This document shows, one piece after another, positions 55,261 to 64,000 of a stretch of DNA of 64,000 bases. Below the pieces are notes generated by a model, which worked only from the letters and a program-made list of their open reading frames with translations, did not search any database and had not been told where the DNA came from. A program made the position numbers and the translations under genes. The DNA is taken from the NCBI GenBank assembly GCA_000149265.1, contig CH003375.1, positions 170,218-234,217 on the forward strand, written 5' to 3'. Origin of the DNA: Ciona savignyi (Eukaryota; Chordata; Ascidiacea; Phlebobranchia; Cionidae). Each line of letters opens with the position of its first letter. Position 1 is the first letter of the stretch.

Positions 55261-58200
55261 CGGTTCCGCACATTGTATATGACGCAGTTCCAAATCGATG
55301 ACGTCATGAATACTCCTACAGTGACAACGAAACCGATGGAACGAGCGTCGAATTTCGTGCCTTTGTTCAAAGCTGAAGAAATTTGTTACAAATATTAAAA
55401 TATCCTATGTATATATGAATCAACTTAAATCCAATGACATACTTGAGATATTGTTATAGTTTTGGTTCCTTCTATTTAATATGACTGGTTAAGGCGCCCG
55501 CAGAGAGCCTTGCAGAAGGATATTCTTTTTCGACACTTGCAAATGAGCTAATCGGCAAGACTGCAGATTTTTTTACCAGGAGGAGTTTCGAACCCACATT
55601 TTCACTTTTACCATTCTTAGACTCGTTATAGGACCGTTTTTCATATAAAACATTGTATAAGAATCGGTCGGCCTACCCATCCGGCCAAAATGCTGTTTAG
55701 GACTTTTTAAATTTACATCAGCCGTCCTATCATTTTACCTTTGCCAGTAAGCAGGTCGTCATCAAACAGATTCACGACGAGCAAAACCACCAGGGGCAGA
55801 ACACACACGGTGTATACCATCAAAATAAGAATTAGAGTTCGATTTGCTTGGGCGTGCTCGGGGTCCTGTTGCTGTTTAAAAGTAAAAATTAGTATAAAAT
55901 AGTCATGTTTATCTTAGTGAATGAAAAACGCATGGGGTGGTAAAACACGGCAATCGTCAGATTACCTCGTGCCCACCGTCGGGTCACCGGGGCTATTGCA
56001 GTGTGTTGTGTATCATTCACACGTTCCTTTATTTGGTAGAACCCATTAATCCGTACAGGAAATGTCCGTTAAGTGCCTTGCCCAAGGACACAACCGACGA
56101 GCTTGAGACTAGTTTCCAAAATGCAACCTTTTGACTGAAACGTGACCCATCAACCCACCAAGCTAATCGGTCAGACAAATTAAATTGTCGACAACACTTT
56201 ATGAACAAACCACACCGATCTTGTTTTCAGAGGTAACTTAATAATCGAAAAATGGGACCAACACGACACTCACAAATACAAAACGACAACCATAATTCAA
56301 AGTGAAAGCTCACATTAAAACTTACAACTCTCGGTATATGTCTATGTTTCAGGGACTTTTTGTAATAAGTCAAGTGATGTGTATGCTATAATTTATTTAT
56401 GAATAGGATTGACTTTTCCAAACCATGTTATTATCGCGCCAACACTACATATTTTTTATTAAAACTATACCGAGTGTCGTATAATTGGGCATACATATGC
56501 AATTGATAGCTCATCATTAATGCAAAGGCGCCAAATTGTTTACCTTCTTGTGTTTTCGTCCGTTTCTTGCGCCTTTAATCCACGACTCAGTCTGGGGCAT
56601 AAACGGCGAAAATGTTGGAAATGACTGCGAGCTCGACCGAAAAGTCACAAAATTAGCATTGAACAGTCCAGGTTTATTTCCATTTTTCGTCGCACTTTCG
56701 CGCGGGGACAGGCGACTCGGGTCCGAACAATCATACTTGTTAAACTTGGTTTCACGGCAAGCAACATTCATTACGTCCTGCCCACTGTAAGGACACAGTT
56801 CTATGACGTCATTTCCGATTGAATCTTGGTTCTTGAACGGTGATTCATCATTGGAAGTCAGACGAGTCTGTGAGGCGCTGCGATCGGGTTTCACATCTTC
56901 AATAACAAAAAGGAGTATGCGGCAGCTGGCAGTTCAACACTGCAGCAATGTAATCATATATATATATATATATGCAATAGACATTTAACCCCTTGTTGTG
57001 GAAACAAAGTAATCTGACGATTTCTGTGATAGCAAATGCGTATTTTCAATTCACGGGGATAAAACTGGAATATTCTAAATCTTCAACACTTAAATATCCA
57101 TAAAACCACATATTGATGTTGTTGGCTGTTGTCATTATGGGCTTCAATATTTGAATAGCGATCGAGTCTCGCAAAATGTTATCCACGGCGGATTCAACCA
57201 CTGGTAACTTATAGCGTTAACACAAGTTCAAAAAGTTACAAACCACGGAACAACATAAAGTCATTTGATTAATAAACATGGTTAATTCCGATTAAAAACG
57301 ATTTATCATTCTGGCCAAGTGGGTTACCGTGAAATAGCCGGTTGTGTAAACATCAGCGTTAGTCAAATAATGTATTGAAACTCGTGCATGTTATTAATCG
57401 TCATTAAAGGATTACATCGCACGTCAATCAAGGGAGGAAATAAGTCAAGCGCGAATGCCCAGTAAAATAACGAAGTAATTGCTCTTGTCTTAAATGCGTC
57501 AGAACGAAATGCAAACTTTAAATGTTACCTCTGTAGGAAGTTAAAATTTTAATCGTGAAATGTATATGGCTATAAGTAACGAGCTGTTTGCTTATTTTAT
57601 AATAGGAGAAAATTCCCGTGTCTGCTATTTGCTCTAACTCAGGGGTCAGCAATCTTTTGCAATAAAAGACCCATTTTTTCCACAAAATAAAAATCACTGT
57701 AAGCCGCAAAACTAATAATATTTTCGCAATAAATGGGAAACAACACTGTGTGAGATAAAGACGTGTTTTATGTTTGTTTCACATATACATGGGTGTTAAA
57801 GTCATTAAGCGATCGTTACAGTAGCAATAAATCCAATAATAGAGCCATATAAGGCTCCAGGACCGCAGGTTGCCGACCCTTGCTTTAACTGAACGAATTT
57901 GTATTTACATTTAAAAAGTCCTATCTAACCTGACCCGTGTTATTTCAATTATATCTATCAGGAAAGCGATCTTTGGTTTATCTTCGGTGAAGTCAACCAT
58001 AAAGAATTACACAGTAGAGGCAACATATTCTATAATAATAGCCTAACACGTGCAATCAATCAAAAAATAATAAGGTCGAGCAAGTAGCTTCGTCGGCGAA
58101 GTACTTGGTAACTTGTATAAATTAGTGATTTAATGGGTTAAAGAAAATTGCATCGTCGTATCCACCTTATTTATACCACTGTAAGAAGCTGAAAATGAGC

Positions 58201-59410
58201 AGATTGCGTAGAAAGGTAATTATAGAATAACAGCGTACCTATATATAAACAATCTTGTGCGTTTCCGGCCAAAATTAAAATGACACATCCACCATTCAAT
58301 CAAGTTAAACTAACCTTGATGGTCGCCCTCGTTCTTGTAGTCGTCTGCGATATTTTCCTCTGGTCCAGTAAGAACAAACACAGTTGACTCTGCAATTGAG
58401 GCCGATGTTGCCTCTGACAACGACGCAAAAGTGGATTTTCTTTTCCCGCCATGTGAAAACGATGTGGTTCTTGCTGTTTTGTTCAACTTGACGTATGTAT
58501 ATCCGGTAACCATCACATTTGCAGCGAACACTACCGACATTGGAACAATAGCAAGCAACATCATCGCAATATAATGCTGAGTTTCTTTCGGGTGGGCCAT
58601 CGGCAGGAACAGCGCTGAAGGTTTTGTACGAAACAACAGATAATCGCCCATCAGAAAGGTGCTCAGTAATGTAAGTACAATAACAGAAGCCCACATACCA
58701 GCAACTATAATTAATGATCGCTTGTTTGTCATAATACTCGTGTATCTTATCCCATGCGCAATTGCAATATGTCGGTCAATGCTGAGCAGCAATAAACTGC
58801 ACAAACTTGCTTCTTGTGTAATACAGAGTATTGCGAATGAAACCTTGCCATGAACTGGCTGGAAAAGTCGTTCCCATCCGTCCCAATAACTTCCTGGTTC
58901 CAACGTTAGATCGGTTAGTTTATAGAATGCATAGTACTCCGTGTGGCCAACGTACATCGTGTTTATTAGGTTATAAGTGACCTCCGGGAGGACAATTGCT
59001 CCGAACAGCAAATCTGACACGGTCAGTGACAGTTTGAAGTAGATTTGCGGTCGACGATTCTTCGCATGCAGCCACACAACAATCGACCACGAGTTAAGTA
59101 CAACCGTGCACACCAAGATGATGATGATATACGATAAAATGCCATCCAACAACGCTTTATTGCACTGCGTGCATTCTGACAGCGCCAACGGGTATGAGGT
59201 AATAAGAGGGTTGCAGATACTGACGACTGAACCGTTTACGGTTGCTGCGAGGCCCGCTTTAAAAGCGCTGGAACACGGCACACACTGCTTCGCTAAGTCC
59301 ATGTGGGTAGAAGGCGAAATCGGATCACAGAAAGGAAAGAAGTCAACTGTAAAGCAATGCCGGCAAGTCAGGTAACTCATTTTATACCAATTTTTCTGAT
59401 GTATGTGCAA
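55200..59410 (-). CDS. Orphan rhodopsin-family GPCR with Cys-rich ectodomain
   Basis: Four exons join in frame: 59410-58315, 56896-56544, 55871-55739, 55372-55200; 584 residues. About 90 residues precede TM1 and contain CRHC, CVPC and CTQC. Class A anchors: TM1 VVLNSWSIVVWL (Asn), TM2 LTVSDLL (Asp), TM3 DRH at 212-214, TM4 GMWASV, TM5 AIVPMSVVF, TM6 VCVLPL (no Trp of CWxP), TM7 NCVIY instead of NPxxY. The TM3 cysteine of the usual disulfide is missing (Gly188). The third intracellular loop is about 185 residues and rich in Ser/Thr; exon 2 is wholly within it. The ligand cannot be inferred. There is no obvious signal peptide, so an upstream exon is possible. The last 18 or so codons derive from an insertion. 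Confidence 0.85.
55895..56180 (-). repeat. SINE copy in GPCR intron 2
   Basis: Full-length reverse copy (TAGTCATGTTTATCTTAG to the head with ACTAATCGGTCAGA complement features). Confidence 0.8.
56985..57085 (+). repeat. SINE 3' fragment in GPCR intron 1
   Basis: AATCTGACGATTTC and TTCACGGGGATAAAACTGG match the SINE 3' end. A (TA)n run of about 18 bases lies just upstream at 56957-56974. Confidence 0.55.
57640..57882. mobile_element. 243-bp hAT-like MITE in GPCR intron 1
   Basis: Ends CAGGGGTCAGCAATC and GCAGGTTGCCGACCCTTG, flanked by CTCTAACT and CTTTAACT (8 bp, one mismatch). It is the complete reference copy for the fragments at 14011 and 30285. Confidence 0.88.
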
Positions 59411-60330
59411 ACAACAAGAGAGAATAACTATAAGTCACAAATGGTCCTAGAAGCAGAAAAATTAAACCAATATGCAACCATTTTTATATGAACAAACTAG
59501 CCTAAAAAATAAATTAGAAAGTTTTATTTGTTTTATCTACAAAAGTACAAGTTTGCAGTGTATGAATAGTAGGCTCGAAGCACAGACCATAGCACATACG
59601 TGCGAGGTTTGACTATCTAGCGGTACGCTACTTCCTGACGAAGACGCATGAAGCTGTTTCGAATTGTGATTGCTTGGTTTGCCTAACCCTTTTTCTGATG
59701 CCTGTTTAATCTGTGTGGAAGCAACTGTTAATAAAGGATTTGCATTTAATTTTGACTTTTAAATTGCGACAACAACTGACAAATTAAATAAATTGCCTGG
59801 ACGTATTTTAATGTCACATGTCAATCAAAATACAAGCCCTCACTGCTTTATCTTCTAGAAATATTCCAGAGGGAAAACTCATTCTATTAAAATAGCAATA
59901 TAACGACCTATGTCACTGTGTAATAGCTTTCATCTTGTATCAACAGCTACACACACGAACGACCTTTTTAGTACGCTACTGCTGCGCTGGTGAAATGAGC
60001 TGGAACACGTGCTGTAATACGGGAATTCAAAACACTTCAAAGAACGTTACGTCATCATTGCCTTTTTCGCTGTTCGTGCTACATGCTGGTCTGACCACTG
60101 ATGTCTTCATAATCATAAAGTGTAACTGCTATGGCCAAAATATTAGCATCTAAGAATACACATACTTTAACACAAGCCTCCGGTATGCAAAAATGAACAA
60201 CAATGTGCTTTTCCCCGGAGGCAATTAGAACACATCACAGAAACACGCAATATAAAATAAGCAATAATTTTAAAACATCTCACTAAAATTACCATTTACA
60301 TTGGTGATATTACTTTACAATATTTCGCTA
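59411..60330. other. Upstream flank of the GPCR, no gene seen
   Basis: No promoter motif I would defend. A 72-codon plus frame has no recognisable feature. Confidence 0.4.
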
Positions 60331-60555
60331 TAATGGGTGAAACTAAAATGAGGGAAAGCGGGAAGGAGTGAAACGGCACACCAAAATGAATATTGCGGCA
60401 TTTGAGTTCTTTTTAAACATGGGGTTAAAGTTAGGGTTAGTTCTGGGGTTGAGATTAGTGTTTAGGGATGGGTTAAAATTAATTTTTATAGTTTTGGTAA
60501 GCAGTTTTCCTCCTTCTTTCCTTTCCGCTTTCCCTCTCTTTAGCGTTTCCCGCTA
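60331..60555. mobile_element. 225-bp MITE with purine-rich inverted ends
   Basis: Left end TAATGGGTGAAACTAAAATG then AGGGAAAGCGGGAAGG. The right end is its approximate complement (CCTTTCCGCTTTCCCTCTCT through GTTTCCCGCTA). The core GGGTTAGTTCTGGGGTTGAG is shared with the copies at 1651, 63120 and others. Confidence 0.75.
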
Positions 60556-61099
60556 TAATGTGTGATTGATACAAAAAGGTAAACCAGTTAAATATCCCAA
60601 TGTGATAACACCAGCAATTACCGGTGCTGACCAACTACACTACTTAAGTCTATAATTATTGCTGCGTATGCAGTAGAATTGTTTCGAGTACAGGTTCACA
60701 GTCTCGCGTGTTTAGCTTAGTTTCCTGCTGTCGCTTATTTCTTACTTTACAGTGCGATTCTTTTTGCGGTTTTTACCCGGCAAATACGGAATATTGTTTT
60801 ACTTCTCTTTTTCACCTGCGTACCACTTGTGAGAAGTTGAAACTGTAAGGAATAAAAGTTTAGGTACTAACCGTCGATGTACGTCTGCATATTCTAGAGA
60901 AAATCGCTGTTTAATTTTAACACGGTCATTTCGTGGTATTTTGATGGCGGGAATTCTGCTTTATTCCGAGATATCAAGTCATTTGAGTAACTTACTCAAA
61001 TTTTCTATATACCTAATGAATTACGAAAGTCAGTTTGAATTAAAATAACACAGTGCCCTGGGAAATCTAAGTTGCAGCCAATTTACATTGGATTATTTT

Positions 61100-61190
61100 A
61101 GTGAGACAAAGTTTCGAATCTAAGTCCGGTTTTATATACATCTGTGGCGTTAACCATTTGGCCACAACACCGTAGAGCATTTAGTAACTT
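61100..61190 (-). repeat. Second SINE family, reverse copy
   Basis: GGTGTTGTGGCCAAATGGTT and AACGCCACAG on the minus strand with a B-box-like GATTCGAAAC: the same tRNA-like head type as at 26836. Confidence 0.55.
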
Positions 61191-61609
61191 TGTAATATAG
61201 ATGTAGTGAAATTCCATTCAGTGGAGATAACTGTAAAAGCAATCGTCGTACCAGATTTCCTACTAAAAACTAAATGCCGAAAAGCTCACGTATTTGTATT
61301 TAGCAGAGAGTAATTTCTCATTAAGGTTAATTATCGCGCTGTTCATATTACCACACAAGAGTACCCAGTCAATCATTTTCACCAAAATACCAAAACAATC
61401 CATTGTTTAAAAAGTGGCTTTATATTTTGAGATGGTAAAACGGCGTAGTCATGTTTACCCCCGGGTTTGATCCCACTACCTTATGGTTGCCGTTCCAACA
61501 CGCTGCACATGAGCGAATCAGCAGAAATGTAGAGTTACAAAGCTAATCGTGGCTACTGACAAGGTTTTAGATTTCTCTTTAAAATAACCCATCCAAACAA
61601 TTTGTTTAC

Positions 61610-61700
61610 AGGGCTAAGTTTCGATCGCACAAGGGCCTCGAGACCAAAAAAACATGAATCGTCCGCGTTAACTATTAGGCCATACCATCGTACCGAGCTG
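61610..61700 (-). repeat. Second SINE family, reverse copy
   Basis: Minus-strand TATGGCCTAATAGTTAACGC followed by CGATCGAAAC, again the tRNA-like A/B pair. Confidence 0.5.
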
Positions 61701-61764
61701 TTTATTTAAAAAAACGTCTATAAAATGGGTGTGTGGAATACAGTTTCATATATATATATATATA

Positions 61765-62301
61765 CAGTGGAACCTCGCTTGAAGACCACCTCGATAACAC
61801 GACCACCTCACTATCAAGACCACTTCAGTGCGGTCCCAAATAATTTACTATAGTAATGCATTGTATTCTGTCTCAATAACGCGACCACCCCGGTTTCCAG
61901 ACCAGGACCGCCATATTTTGGTCCAAAACTTTAAATTTAACTCCGCTTAAGTGACCACACGGGCTAAATAATTGGGCTTATTACCACAATAATAAGGTTA
62001 AATTTCTTTTATGATCAAAACAATAAAGATTAAATGTGCGCTTACACACAAACGAAAAAAATTGTGGCAAACAAAACTTAATCTTATAAAAATAAACGTC
62101 AGTGCTAACAGTTGTTTAAATTAATTCTGCAGTATCTGATAACAAATTATGTCATTTTGTGGTAATTTGGTAAAAAGGCAGACATTTTGACTGCATATAA
62201 CGACAACTTGCTCCAAATGAAAATTCACTAACACGACCACCCCGCTAACGCGACCGCTTAATGACGGTCCCATAGGTGGTCAGGTAAGCGGGGTTCCACT
62301 G
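61765..62301. mobile_element. 537-bp pogo/Tigger-like MITE
   Basis: Ends CAGTGGAACCTCGCTTGAAG and AAGCGGGGTTCCACTG, flanked by TA on both sides within TA-rich sequence. Subterminal blocks repeat GACCACC. CAGTGGAACCTC with a TA duplication is typical of the pogo/Tigger group. No transposase frame. Confidence 0.88.
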
Positions 62302-62559
62302 TATATATATAATATGAATGGGAACATGGAACACTAGACTAAACACGTGACGACCATTTTAAATATATATTGCAGGTTTGTGTTGTTTTAGCACTAGCAG
62401 GTGTCATGCTTTTCTAGCTCAATGTCCTTTAGCACCATATTAATGTTTTTATTATTTATTTGCTTAATTAAATGTATTTTGATTTCTATCCTAAACCATT
62501 ATAAAATGCGTCATAAACGTTGAATGTAATAATGGGCAATTGTGTTGTAATCGCCTAGA

Positions 62560-63460
62560 GCCCTAGACACGGTAAGCACTTAATGTACATCAAACTGAGG
62601 CTACAGCTGATCGACATTTGTGACGTCATACAGTAGCTTATGGGAACTCCTGATGTATTATGGGTAATTTTTTTCCTAGGAGAGAGTTGTTCATGCGAAA
62701 CGACAAGTAACTTGTGGAAACACATGGTGTATTGTGGATTATATCTACCGGTATATATCTAGCGCGCTTCTGTATGAAGATTTTAAAACATTTCGAAATG
62801 TGATGGGTGCTAAACCAAATGCTGGGTATTCAGTGGTGTGCTTAGTCTATGTGCTGCACACACTATTTATTCTATGAAACTGCACACACTATTTGCGTAA
62901 AAACTAACTCTAAGCCTGAACCCCAACCCTAACGCTAATCTCTACCTGAACACCAATCCTAACCCAATCAGTCAACCATGGGGTTATTGTGCATTGGTAT
63001 TGATATAATACCGGTATTAAATTTGCGGTAGCCTACCTCTAAATACTACAGGATCGCTTGGATTGCATGGATCGCTTACTATACTTCGTAATTACAAAAG
63101 CTATAATATTAATGTTAGGGTTGGGGTTAAAGTTAGTTCTGGGGTTGAGATTAGTGTTAGGGACAGGGTGAGAATTACTTTCCATAGCAATCTAAGTGAA
63201 TCAAGCGCTCCAAGTAGTATTTAGGGACACCCTTTAATTTGTGAATTTTCTGGATATTGATCAAGGAGATGCGGTTTTAAAATCATCTTTGCCGATATAC
63301 AGTTTGAAAAGAAGAGAATCGGCTTAAAAAAAGAAAAAAGATTTAAAAAAATTACGCACAACACACCAGGAGTTCCGACAAGCGACTCAGTGACGTCACA
63401 AATGTCGATCAGCTGTAGCCTCAGTTTGATGTACATTAAGTGCTTACCCCTAGACACCAG
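62560..63460. mobile_element. Foldback element with about 110-bp inverted arms
   Basis: Left arm (about 62560-62680) contains TAATGTACATCAAACTGAGG, TACAGCTGATCGACATTTGT and GGAACTCCTG. The right arm (about 63345-63460) carries the complements in reverse order. The two arms are highly similar. The loop of about 660 bp holds another MITE. Confidence 0.85.
63041..63222. mobile_element. 182-bp MITE nested in the foldback element
   Basis: Ends AAATACTACAGGATCGCTTG and its approximate complement CAAGCGCTCCAAGTAGTATTT. The core is again the GTTAGTTCTGGGGTTGAG sequence. An opposite-orientation copy starts at 63826. Confidence 0.75.
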
Positions 63461-63825
63461 ACCGCATGGCAGTAGGCTACCTTTTCCAATTTATGTACTG
63501 TACAAGTTTCAATGTACGATTACCTACCGCATTTTCCGTACTGATAAAAGCCCAAGTTTGGTAAGTTTGTGCTACCTATTATAATTAACGTCGGACTGGT
63601 CCTTGGTCCTTTTAATTTTGTTTACCACAGAAAAGCGTATCGTATCGGTATTATTTCCGTAGCATCGTATCACTTCGTATCAACCATATTTTTTTATCGT
63701 ACCATTAAAGGTCAACACTAAAATAAGGAAATGAGGGAATGAGGGAAACTACCTACTAAAACTATTTAAAATAATTTTAACCCTGGCCTAAACAATAATA
63801 TCAGCCAGAACTGGGTTCCTCTAAC

Positions 63826-64000
63826 TAAACACTACAGGACCGCTTGGATCGCTTGGATCACTTAGATTGCTATGGAGTGTAATTCTAACCCTTTCCTAAA
63901 CACTAATCTTAACCCCAGAACTAACTTTACCCCAACCCTAACTTTATTATCATGGCTTTTGTAATTACAAAGTATAGTAAGCGATCCAAGCGATTTAAGC
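63826..64000. mobile_element. MITE copy cut by the window end
   Basis: AACACTACAGGACCGCTTGG at the left, CCCCAGAACTAAC in the middle, and AGCGATCCAAGCGATTTAAG at the window edge: the reverse orientation of 63041-63222. Confidence 0.75.

Noticed and set aside
56536..56790. 84-codon plus-strand frame
   Set aside because: Antisense to GPCR exon 2, which is joined in phase to both neighbours on the minus strand.
58305..58694. 129-codon minus frame overlapping the GPCR
   Set aside because: Alternative frame of GPCR exon 1; the 366-codon frame carries the TM3-TM5 motifs.
60414..63950. GTTAGGGTTAG and AACCCTAACCC-like strings suggesting interstitial telomere repeats
   Set aside because: They are not tandem TTAGGG arrays; they belong to the core of a dispersed MITE-like family found at several sites.
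1..64000. CRISPR arrays, bacterial operons, rRNA
   Set aside because: The tandem arrays have no spacers, the genes are spliced animal genes, and no rRNA-like sequence was recognised.

Overview
The window looks like a chordate genome of tunicate type, most probably Ciona. It is AT-rich, its introns are short and packed with small transposons, and the recognisable genes are animal genes. The species call is an inference from style and gene content; no marker in the window proves it.

All recognisable genes lie on the minus strand. Read from the right, the first is an orphan rhodopsin-type GPCR (59410-55200, 4 exons, 584 aa). Next come a secreted protein with a divergent C-type-lectin-like domain (52145-50568, 4 exons, 249 aa) and a decayed BEL/Pao retrotransposon (50100-48950). 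A second copy of the GPCR terminal (TM7) exon follows at 48490-48315. Then come an intronless SH3BGRL3-like gene (42382-42107), an intronless ANKLE1 nuclease gene (41537-39297), a 40-exon ABCA3-like lipid transporter (38865-11754) and the first three exons of SDHAF2 (11122-10040). About 10 kb at the left end and 4.6 kb at the right end show no gene, only dispersed repeats.

The ABCA3-like model was built exon by exon from splice sites and reading phase. It gives 5,657 coding bases, one short of an exact open frame for 1,885 residues. The missing base can be placed near 13034, in the exon after the second Walker B motif. Relative to vertebrate ABCA3 the protein carries about 165 extra residues in the first extracellular loop, encoded by five consecutive exons that are all multiples of three and all phase 1-1.

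Repeats shape the locus. A tRNA-derived SINE with clear A and B boxes is present in about twenty copies, and a second tRNA-like family clusters in the ABCA3 introns. Several hAT-like MITEs have recognisable 8-bp target duplications. One sits on the splice donor of ABCA3 exon 6, and a 919-bp one has split a 27-bp minisatellite. Four ABCA3 introns hold tandem arrays next to a splice site, and one array repeats the donor itself. The right flank holds a pogo/Tigger-like MITE and a foldback element with a MITE inside it.

The genes are housekeeping or signalling genes with no shared pathway. The least ordinary part is 47.7-59.4 kb, where a segmental duplication gives the GPCR two possible last exons with different tails, one lying beyond the complete lectin-like gene.
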